A program made the position numbers and the translations under genes. Shown in pieces: positions 56,798 through 64,000 of a stretch of DNA of 64,000 nucleotides (position 1 is its first letter; every line of letters begins with the position of its first letter). Origin of the DNA: JALORV01 sp963707445 (GTDB taxonomy: Bacteria > Pseudomonadota > Gammaproteobacteria > Burkholderiales > Burkholderiaceae_F); assembly GCA_963707445.1 (NCBI GenBank), contig CAVPPW010000013.1, forward strand, positions 186,001 through 250,000, given 5' to 3'. The notes beneath the pieces were generated by a model, which saw nothing but the letters and a program-made list of their open reading frames with translations, searched no databases and was not told the DNA's origin.

Positions 56798-58009
56798 ATG
56801 ATGACCCTTGCGACGCGGGCGCTGGTCACGACGACCGCGATCCAGGCGGCCGCAGCGTGCGCAGCGCTGACGATTCCGGCGATTGCACCTGTCGTCGCCG
56901 CTGACCTCGGTGTGCCGGCCTCGATGGTCGGTACCTACATCTCACTGCTGTATGTCGGCGCCTCCACCGCCGCGCTTGCCGGTGGTGGCGTGGTCCTGCG
57001 CTACGGCGCGCTGCGATTATCACAAGCGTGCCTGCTCGCCTGCGCGGCCGGGCTCGTGCTGATGCTGGCGGTCGGCCGCGATGCCGGGGCGCTCGGATTC
57101 ACCACGATCGCCTTGTCGGCGCTCGTAATCGGCGTCGGCTATGGCCCAATCACGCCGGCATCGAGCCACGTGCTCGCCAAAACGACCTCGCCCGAGAACA
57201 TGGCACTGGTGTTCTCGATCAAGCAGACCGGTGTGCCCGCGGGCACCGCGCTCGCCGGCTTGCTGGTGCCACCGCTGACAATCGCGTTCGGCTGGCACAG
57301 CGCGGTCGCCCTGCTTGCGGTCGGATGTATCGCCGTCGCGTTCGCAGCCCAGCCACTGCGCGCTCCACTCGATGCAGATCGAGATCGCAGCGCGCGCTTG
57401 TCGCCGGCGGCCCTGGTTAGCGGGCTCGCACTGGTCGCGCAATCGCCGGCATTGCGCACGATGGCACTCGTCTCGTTCGTTTATGCCGGAATGCAGATGT
57501 CAGTGTCCGGATTCATCGTCAGCTATCTGCACGGCGAAGTCGGACTCGGGCTGGTCGCGGCCGGCACCGCGTTGACGGTTGCAAATGTCGCCGGCGTAAT
57601 CGCCCGTATCAGCTGGGGTTCGATATCCGATCGGTCCGGTGCGCCGCGTGCCACACTCGCCTGGATTGGCTACCTGATGGCGGCAGCATCGGCGGCAGCG
57701 GCTTTCTTCACTGCCGCCTGGCCGATGTTTGCGCTGCTCGCAGTGTCCGCGGCGCTCGGCGCGACCGCGATCGGATGGAACGGTGTCTACCTGTCCGAAG
57801 TGGCTCGGCTCGCGCCGCCGGGAGAAGCCGGGCGCGCCACTGGAGGCTGTCTGTTCTTCACGTTTGTCGGCGTGGTCGTGCTGCCGTTCCTGTTTGGCTG
57901 GCTGCAGCGGTCGACTGGCAGCTACGCCACCTGCTTTCTCGCTGCGGCGGTCGTTTCTGCGGTTGTCGCTTCGGTGCTGATGCTGAGCGGCCGTCGCTCC
58001 GGCGCGTGA
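56798..58009 (+). CDS. Major facilitator superfamily transporter
   Basis: This is a 403-residue, twelve-helix MFS permease. It begins with a helix carrying TTTAIQAAAACAALTIPAI, has a conserved loop-like YGALRLSQACL, the GYGPITPASSHVLAKTTSPE segment typical of one MFS subgroup, and a second-half GSISDRSGAPRATLAWIGY corresponding to the A-motif repeat. The substrate cannot be assigned. It lies after the SRPBCC gene and before a small exported protein; no regulator is adjacent. The frame is intact. Confidence 0.85.
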   Translation: MMTLATRALVTTTAIQAAAACAALTIPAIAPVVAADLGVPASMVGTYISLLYVGASTAALAGGGVVLRYGALRLSQACLLACAAGLVLMLAVGRDAGALGFTTIALSALVIGVGYGPITPASSHVLAKTTSPENMALVFSIKQTGVPAGTALAGLLVPPLTIAFGWHSAVALLAVGCIAVAFAAQPLRAPLDADRDRSARLSPAALVSGLALVAQSPALRTMALVSFVYAGMQMSVSGFIVSYLHGEVGLGLVAAGTALTVANVAGVIARISWGSISDRSGAPRATLAWIGYLMAAASAAAAFFTAAWPMFALLAVSAALGATAIGWNGVYLSEVARLAPPGEAGRATGGCLFFTFVGVVVLPFLFGWLQRSTGSYATCFLAAAVVSAVVASVLMLSGRRSGA

Positions 58010-58064
58010 CGCGTGTGCCGGCGCGCGCACGAGTCAGTCGTGCCGCGCGTGCGATGATGAGTGG

Positions 58065-58415
58065 ATGAAGCGCCTTGTGCTCGCGTTTGCCGGCCCGCCC
58101 ACGATTGCGCTTGCCGCGGGTGCGCTGTTCGGCCCTTTTCGGGTCGATGTGCCGGCGCGTGGTTTCGAGGAGCACTGCGTCAAGCTGGAATCCGGCGAGG
58201 CCGTGCACTACCGCTTCCGCGCCAGCGGCGAAGTCGACTTCAACATCCACTATCACCGCGGCAGCGAAGTTCTTTATCCGGTTCGAACCCCGTCGACAGT
58301 CGTGGCGGATGGGGAATTCAAGGCGCCGCTGTCAGATACCTATTGCCTGATGTGGGAGCGCAAGCGCGAGGGCTCGGTGCGGATCGACGGTGCGGTCGAT
58401 CGGCTGCCGCGCTGA
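58065..58415 (+). CDS. Small exported hypothetical protein
   Basis: This 116-residue protein has an N-terminal hydrophobic signal-like segment (LVLAFAGPPTIALAAGALFG) and a beta-sandwich-like body: KLESGEAVHYRFRASGEVDF, NIHYHRGSEVLYPVR and LMWERKREGSVRIDG. The pattern resembles GOLD-like beta sandwiches but is not a secure match. It has two cysteines (HCVK and YCLM) that could form a disulfide in the periplasm. It follows the MFS gene and precedes the CYTH-CHAD gene. The function is unknown. The frame is intact. Confidence 0.65.
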   Translation: MKRLVLAFAGPPTIALAAGALFGPFRVDVPARGFEEHCVKLESGEAVHYRFRASGEVDFNIHYHRGSEVLYPVRTPSTVVADGEFKAPLSDTYCLMWERKREGSVRIDGAVDRLPR

Positions 58416-58465
58416 GCGCCGGTCAGTACTGCGGGCTCCTGCCGGCGCGTCGATAGACTGCCGCA

Positions 58466-59994
58466 ATGGCCGACGAAACCGAACTGAAGCTCCATCTTCC
58501 TGCGACGGCGGTAGACGCGCTCGCGCAGCGCAAGCCCCTTGGCTCCGCCGTTGCTCGCAGGCAAAGACTCGACGCGATTTACCTTGATACGGCCGATCGC
58601 CTGCTGCAGCGAAATGCAATGGCGCTGCGCCTGCGGCGCTCCGGTCGCCGGTGGGTGCAGACGCTGAAGTCCGACGGTAAAGCCGCCGGCGGACTCTCCG
58701 TGCGCGGTGAGTGGGAAACGCCGGCCAGAATGCGCGGCGGTCGGCCGCACGTCGACCTCGCAGCGCTGGCCGACACGCCGCTGCCCGCGTTGCTCAGTGG
58801 GCGACGTGGCGCCCGCGCTCTGGTCCCCGTGTTCCGCACGCGCTTCACCCGGGACGCTCTAACGCTGACTCGCGGTCGCAGTCTGATCGAAGTCGCAATT
58901 GATCGCGGGCGTATCGAGGCGTTGAACGCGCGGCCACGTCGCTACGACGAGTTGAGCGAAGTCGAGCTCGAATTGAAGCAGGGGCGGGCGCAGGACCTCT
59001 TCGCGCTCGCGCTTGCGACTGGTGGGCCGGGGTCGAAATGCGCTGCCGCTCATTCCGTTGCCGCTCAGCAAGGCCGAGCGCGGGTATCTGCTCGCCGACG
59101 ACGAAAAAGGTAGCTCCGCAGAAGGCCGCTGCCCGCGGCTTTGTGGCCGGGCTCGCCGCAGATCAGTCTGCCGGCACCGCGTTGCGCGTGATCATGGCGC
59201 ACGGCCTGTCGGTGCTGCTTGCCAACACCGAAGCGATGCAGCGCAGTCCGGACGATGAGTACATCCACCAGGCCCGCGTTGCGCTGCGCCGGATGCGATC
59301 GGCGCTGCGGCTGCTCGATCGCAAGCACGACGACTTCCCGCAGGCGCTGGCCGAAGAGCTGCGCTGGGTCGGGACCGTGCTCGGCGCCGCGCGCGATGCC
59401 GATGTGCTGCGCACAGCACGCTGCCGGCGCTCGTGGCAGCAACACCGACGGCACAGCGAGGCGCGCTTTCGACGCTCGTGACACGCGCCGACATGCGACG
59501 CGAAGCGACCCATGCCACGGTCCTTGCCGCGCTACGCAAGCCGCGCTATGCGCAGCTGACGCTGCGGCTGCAGGCCTGGACCTTGAGTGCACCGCCCGAC
59601 GGACGCACGTTGCGGCAACTGGCCGCAAAGATGCTCGACAAGGCGCACCGGCGCCTGTTCGAGCAGGCAAGCTTCTTCGCGGCGCTTCCGCCCGAGAGGC
59701 GGCACCAGGTCCGAATCCTGGCCAAGCGCCTGCGCTACGCGCTCGATGTGTTCTCAGTCGCGCTGCCCGCGAAGGCGACCGAAAGCTATACCGACGCGCT
59801 CTCCGAATCTTCAGGACGTGCTCGGCGAAATGAACGATCTTGCGGTCGCGCGTACATCACTGGCATCTCTTTCCGGCAGCGACGCGCTGGAACGCAGCCT
59901 GAGTGACCCGATCGAGCGGCGCGAGCGTAACCTCCTGGTTGAGGCCGAGAGACGCCTGCTGGCGCTCGCGGAAAGCAAGGTGCCGTGGGACTGA
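58466..59994 (+). CDS. CYTH-CHAD domain protein (inorganic triphosphatase-like), frame-disrupted
   Basis: The N-terminal CYTH domain (about 1-200) has the ETELKLHLP start (ExExK motif), RLDAIYLDTADRLLQ, ALRLRRSGRRWVQTLKS and DELSEVELELKQG, the residues that hold triphosphate and metal. A CHAD helical domain follows, with EYIHQARVALRRMRSALRL, RHQVRILAKRLRYALD and DVLGEMNDLAVAR, rich in conserved His and Arg that bind polyphosphate. E. coli YgiF shares this layout. About five extra bases (59010, 59110, 59417, 59425, 59810) split it; corrected length is about 507 residues. The likely role is triphosphate hydrolysis or polyphosphate binding. Confidence 0.85.
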
Positions 59995-60004
59995 GTTGAG
60001 TGTT

Positions 60005-61999
60005 TCAGCGCATGCGCTGCGCACCCACATCGACGTTCACAGTCCCGCGCACGGGCACCTCGAACTCGGCGCGCCCGTCGCCTGCGAGCGTCCAGGGCAG
60101 CGGCAGGTTGTCGGACATCACCGTGATGACGTGAGGGCCGGAGGCCACGGCGGGAAATTCGAATCTCCCCTGAGCGTCGGTGCGCGTGGAATAGCGTCCG
60201 TCCAGCAACACGGTGACGTTGGCTGCGCCCAGCTCGCCGGCCTCGAATCGACCGCTGTCGTTGGCGTCGAGGAACACCATTCCGGCAATGCGCCCCGCAC
60301 CCGTCCCTGGCGGGCCGCCGAGCGGCGCACCGAGGCTGCCTGCACGCGTCGCGAATCGAAGGATGAGAAACGCACCGGTGTCGTCGAAGCGCCGTGTCGG
60401 CACTAGTTGGTCGAGCGGCGATGAGATCGTCAGCGGCTCGCGGGTCGACGCCAGGCTGCGGTAAGCGGTGGCGATCAGCTGCAACTGCGGAAGGATCGCC
60501 CACGTAAGCACGATGCTGCCGGTCGTGCTCGTTGGCCGCGCGTCATCGTAGGTACGCAGATACTGCAGGTCGAGATCGAGCGCGAGATTGCGCGCGATAT
60601 CGCCGCCGCCGTAGACGGAAAGAAGCAGCTGCCTTGAGTCGCCGATGCGGTCGTCGTGAAGCGGCCGACGCCGATCGTCGCGTCGAGCCGCGTGCCCGCC
60701 GGCGTGTTCCAGGTCTGGTTGAAGTTGAGCAGTGTCTCCTGCCGCTCGCCGCTTCGGCGTAGTTGAGCTGCGTACGCTCGGTCAGCACGCGCCATGTGTT
60801 CTCGACGTAGGTCAAGCCCTGCCAGGCCGTTGAATCGGTGAGCAGCACGTTTGCGCCGACGCCGGCGCCGAGGTCGCGATAGAACTGGTAGCGCACGCCG
60901 CCGTTGAGATACGTCGACGGCTGTGCGGCATCGCTGTTCACCGGAGCCGTGTACTCGGCACCGGCGTTCCAGAGCCATCGCGGACCCGAATAGAACACGC
61001 GGTAGTAACCGCCGCGTGCGTCGTTCGCCACGGCTGGTCGCCCCACGCGCAGGCCCTGCTCGAGCCAGTACAGCCCGAACGATTGCGCGTAGCGGCCCGA
61101 CTGCACGAGGCCGTCGAACCAGGCGCCGCGGTGTGACGGCGTCAGTGTGCTCTCCGTTTGAAGCACATTGAACCGATAGCGGCTGGCCGCACTGGCGCGA
61201 CGTGGCGAACGCGAACGACCGCGTGCTGAACTGCTGCGCGTCAGGCGAGTTCTGGAACGCGCTGGTCACATCGCTCGCGCCCGCATACTGGAATCCCGCG
61301 GTCACCAGGCCGCCATCGGTCCACTGCGCGCCGAGGTTCGTGATCGCGCGACCGAGCCTGCGGAACTCCGGAACGTATGCGCCGACATATACGCCCGGTT
61401 CCCCATAACCCGCAGCGAGCATCATGCCCTGAGGGCCGCGCCACTCGGTCAACGCGCCGACCATCGGCGTGGTGGGCAAAAGATGCGCGGCTGAAAACGC
61501 ACGAGATCGATCGCGGGCGTATTGAGCATTCCAAGCGCATCGCTCGCGCGCCAGCCATCGTCGAACGGCATGTCGCGCTGCCAAAGCGTCGCAAGGGACG
61601 TGGTCGTTGCCGTTCGTGAATAGGCCATCGAACGAGAACGAGCCGTACTGCGGTGTGCCGAGGAACCCACCAACGCCGACGCCCCGATTGGCTGGGGCGT
61701 CAGGTCATCGCGCCGTTGCTGCGACCAGAGGCCATCGAGCTGCAGTTCGCGCGGAGACCCTCGGCGTCGTCGAGCGGCGTCAACCCGCCTCCGACAAATC
61801 CGGCTCGAAGCTCGCCGTCTTCGATCAGGCGGTCCTCATACACCGGAGCGTTGTCGTTGGCGGTGCCGTTGCCGTTCTGGCTGCCGTTACCGCCGCCTGC
61901 GCGGCCGCCGTTCGTCGCGCTGTTGCTCTGAGCGAAGCCGGGCGCGCTGACCAGTGCGAGGACTATGGCGAGCAGCTTCGCCATGGCCGGCGCTCGCAT
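60005..61999 (-). CDS. Outer-membrane beta-barrel protein with C-terminal SdrD/carboxypeptidase-like domain, frame-disrupted
   Basis: A signal peptide (MAKLLAIVLALVSAPGFAQ) precedes a Gly/Asn-rich stretch and a long run of amphipathic strands: GTPQYGSFSFDGLF, QGMMLAAGYGEPGVYVGAY, NAGAEYTAPVNSDA, YLNGGVRYQFYRDLGAGVGA, LNFNQTWNTPAGTRLDATIG. The last about 90 residues form an SdrD-B-like immunoglobulin-type domain: GMVFLDANDSGRFEAGE and TDAQGRFEFPAVASG. At roughly 650 residues it is smaller than a classical usher (about 800) and I see no PapC/FimD motifs. It is encoded 7 bp after a PapD-like chaperone, where an usher is expected. The frame is broken at several points, including near 61740, 61590, 61175 and 60680. 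Confidence 0.7.
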
Positions 62000-62006
62000 C
62001 GGTTCG

Positions 62007-62806
62007 TCAGTCGAACCGATGCTCGAACGGCAAGCGGCCACCTTCCCACTCGAGCGTCCCGCGGATCGTGACTGGCAGCTGAACGTTCGCCTGCGCATCG
62101 CGATTGTCGCTCGCGATCAGCGCGACGGCGCGCGTTTCGCTCGGAAGTATCGGGAATGACGAGGGCGTGAAGTCGAGTCTGCGGCCACTGGCGTTGGTGC
62201 CGTTGAGGAAACCGGAGACGCGCCCGTGGGCGTTGCCGCTGTTGCGAACAACACGGCGGGCACGCGACGACCGTCGATCTGGGCGAAACCACTCTTGACG
62301 ACCTCGAGTCGAGGGCTGGCGTCACCCACGGCGAGGTACACGACGATGGCGATGCGTCCCTTGACCGGCAGGCGAAAGCCTTCGCCGAGGTGACGGCCGG
62401 TTCGTCGCCTTCGACGAGCAACGCGAAGCGGCATTCGCCGACGGGCGCATCGGCCGGCGGCGTGACTTCGAAGCGATAGCGCAGCCGCGCCACCGGGCAG
62501 CGTGGCTTTGCTGCGCTCGATTGCGACCGACGGCCGGCAACTGTTCGGCTGCAGCTCGTCGAAGATCGAGATCTGGCCCTGCTCCGTGAGGGTCCAGTCG
62601 GCCGTGCGGAACACGTACGTCGCGGAAGCTGCGCGCCGTTGGTGATCTCCAGCACCTCGCGGACGCGCTCACCGGGTTTTGCCTTGAGCTCAAAGCGCGG
62701 CGGTGAAATCAGCGCCGCCAAGCCGCTGCGCGCAGGCCGTCGTCGCGATCAGCGACAGTGCGAGCGGCAGAACGAATTTCCAGTGACAGCTGCGAAGTGG
62801 CCCCAT
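62007..62806 (-). CDS. PapD-like periplasmic chaperone of a fimbrial operon, frame-disrupted
   Basis: This is a periplasmic immunoglobulin-fold protein. The signal is KFVLPLALSLIATTACAQ. The first domain reads ISPPRFELKAKPGERVREVL and EITNGAQ, like the first strand of PapD-type chaperones. The middle shows LRYRFEVTPPADAPVGECRF, and after further frame changes SFPILPSETRAVALIASDN and RGTLEWEGGRLPFEHRF. Extra bases occur near 62735, 62635, 62490, 62390 and 62240. It would bind and deliver the spore-coat-U-type subunits encoded upstream. The ATG at 62806 is 1 bp after the preceding stop. Confidence 0.7.
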
Positions 62807-62807
62807 G

Positions 62808-63260
62808 TCAGTCGACGTCGATCTCGAAGTAGAAGTTGAGCTGCTGCGCGCTCGTCATGCGGGCGCCGTCGGTTTCGAGCTTCAGCACCAGCGTGTCGGC
62901 GAGCAGCGCCGAAGTGATCGGGCCCGCGTAGACCAGCGCGCGTTGACCGGAAACCAGCTGGCCCGGATTCAGACGACCTGCGTAGTCCAGCTCGCCGCAC
63001 GGGGGTGATCGGCTGCTCCGGCAGAACCAGGAAGAGTCGGCCCTTGCGGTTGAGCCACGGCGCGAGGTTCAGGCGGACATTGATGGTCACCGAGCCTTCA
63101 ATCGTCGTTGTCGCCGCCGCGCCCCGGCGCGACCTGACGCCAGCGCATCGGCGCGCTCGACTGCTGCGGAAAGGTTCCCGCCTCGTCGACACGGTAGGTG
63201 GCGGCGGTCGCGCTCGTCGTCGCCAGCACCAGCGCCAGTAGCAGTGCGGCTCCGGGTCAT
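62808..63260 (-). CDS. Secreted protein of unknown function in the fimbrial operon, frame-disrupted
   Basis: The protein starts MTRSRTA and, after an extra base near 63238, continues into a signal peptide LALVLATTSATAATYRVDE. The mature part is GTFPQQSSAPMRWRQV, GSVTINVRLNLAPWLNRKGR, then LFLVLPEQPI and a C-terminal SAQQLNFYFEIDVD. Another frame change lies near 63130 and one near 62997. Corrected length is about 149 residues. It is not a recognisable SCPU, chaperone or usher. Its ATG overlaps the stop of the upstream subunit gene (ATGA). A tip or minor pilus component is possible. Confidence 0.6.
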
Positions 63261-63915
63261 GGCGCACTCAGCGTGTAAACCACCGTGCCGGTGTAGGTGC
63301 GGGCTGGCACGACCGAGCGTTCGCACAGGAAAGGTCAGCAGCTTTCGGCCCATGTCGCGCTGGATCGCGCCGATCGTCCGCCGAGATCCGGCTGACGACA
63401 CGTCGCCGCTGGAAACGCTGGCGCAGTGGCGCCGTCACTGTTGCTCGCTGCTCGTCCAGGAAATCTGGCCGAACGAGATCGTTCCGCTGCGCCTTGCTCA
63501 GCGACGCCGGGACCGGGCGACGTAGCGTCGTGGGTGATGTGGCGCACCGTTGTCCGCCTTCGGTAAAAGCCGCCGACGTAAAGCTGCGCCGGCGGGTTGC
63601 AGACGCGAGCCGTCCGAGAGCTGTTGGCCGTCGTGCTTTGGTGGTCATCGCCTGCGCGGTGCCGCTTCGACTCGTGCCGCCGGAACCGTGACCGTACAGA
63701 CGGCGTTCACGGTGGCGTTGACGCTGGGACTGCCGTTTCCTTGTAGCGCTGCCCGTGAAGGTTCCGGCGCCGACCTGCAGGTAGATTGTCCGCGGTGCCG
63801 GTGGGGACGTTGACGGTAGTAAATCCGTGCGCGGCGATCGTGAGCAGCACGATCCGAGCGCAAGAGAGGCTGCCGCACGCGCGTGCGCACGGGTGCGTCG
63901 TTTTCAGCGCTTCAT
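63257..63915 (-). CDS. Spore coat U (Csu-type) fimbrial subunit-like protein, frame-disrupted
   Basis: The chain can be pieced together from three frames: a signal segment ARIVLLTIAAHG, GTFTGSATGNGSPSVNATVN, AVCTVTVPAA (the cysteine-bearing first strand typical of SCPU proteins), and the final strand RTYTGTVVYTLSAP before the stop. The ending closely matches that of the upstream paralogue (GTYTGTVTYTVSMP). Several extra bases break the frame, at least three between 63310 and 63890. The ATG at 63915 lies 12 bp after the previous stop. SCPU proteins form surface fibres via chaperone-usher assembly. Confidence 0.62.
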
Positions 63916-63926
63916 CGGCCGGCCGC

Positions 63927-64000
63927 TTAGGGCATGGACACCGTGTAGGTGACCGTGCCGGTGTAGGTGCCGAGGAAGATGACTTCGCTGGAGTTCGACG
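63927..64000 (-). CDS. Spore coat U (Csu-type) fimbrial subunit, C-terminal end
   Basis: Only the last 23 codons are inside the window. They read SSEVIFLGTYTGTVTYTVSM before the final P and TAA (63929-63927). The terminal strand pattern TYTGTVTYTV is the usual end of SCPU/Csu subunits, which donate it in fibre assembly. The gene is a tandem paralogue of the next one, 11 bp away. The beginning lies beyond the right edge. Confidence 0.65.
   Translation of the reverse strand, partial: SNSSEVIFLGTYTGTVTYTVSMP

Overview
The window is GC-rich, densely packed bacterial DNA. Several things point to a betaproteobacterium in the Burkholderiales/Rhodocyclales range: the gene order fmdB-type zinc ribbon, DUF502, aspS, nudB, EEP nuclease, clsB; a Bug-type solute receptor; a SWIB protein with a lysine-rich histone-H1-like tail; a PEP-CTERM protein; and a PhnWAY phosphonate pathway. 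No rRNA, tRNA, CRISPR array, insertion sequence or prophage was seen. About half of the genes, including the essential aspS, change reading frame within conserved domains. Almost every change I could resolve is an extra base. The simplest reading is sequencing insertion error, so broken genes here should not be taken as biological pseudogenes without checking.

Layout. 1-5.8 kb: uvrA/ssb divergent pair, a cation/proton antiporter coupled to a glutamate-cysteine-ligase-like enzyme, an inositol-phosphatase-like enzyme and a thioredoxin lipoprotein. 5.8-16.9 kb: a phosphonate island. On the minus strand are a GntR regulator, phnA, phnY, a Na/Pi transporter with a PhoU-like tail and a PhnZ-like HD oxygenase. 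Divergently, on the plus strand, are an aminoethylphosphonate ABC importer and phnW. Together they would import 2-aminoethylphosphonate, transaminate it (PhnW), oxidise phosphonoacetaldehyde (PhnY), cleave phosphonoacetate to acetate and phosphate (PhnA), and perhaps export surplus phosphate. A perfect palindrome between the two arms is the likely operator. 17-18.4 kb: a PEP-CTERM protein with an IgGFc-binding-like domain.

18.6-26.7 kb: a minus-strand operon with overlapping genes: Fe-alcohol dehydrogenase, a class I glutamine amidotransferase, aldehyde dehydrogenase, a sarcosine/dimethylglycine-dehydrogenase-like flavoenzyme, alanine dehydrogenase and an EamA transporter. It looks like a catabolic route for an amino alcohol or N-methylated amine that I cannot match to a named pathway. 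27-31.7 kb: exported MsrB/MsrA, a DUF1501/DUF1800 pair, a glutathione S-transferase. 32.5-35.8 kb: menaquinone genes menB, menE, menA. 35.9-38.9 kb: Bug receptor, MaoC-like hydratase, glutamine-synthetase-like ligase.

39-46.4 kb: the conserved aspS neighbourhood. 46.6-51.5 kb: a ligase-associated DNA repair island (exonuclease, ATP-dependent ligase, apparent C-terminal stub of the helicase) interrupted by gltS. 51.7-60 kb: SWIB/H1-like protein, PRPP synthetase-like enzyme, a trypsin-like protein without a signal peptide, HNH nuclease, two small membrane/lipoprotein genes, SRPBCC, MFS transporter and a CYTH-CHAD protein. 60-64 kb: a surface-fibre operon of tandem spore-coat-U-type subunits, an unknown periplasmic protein, a PapD-like chaperone and an outer-membrane barrel with a C-terminal SdrD-like domain where a classical usher would be expected.
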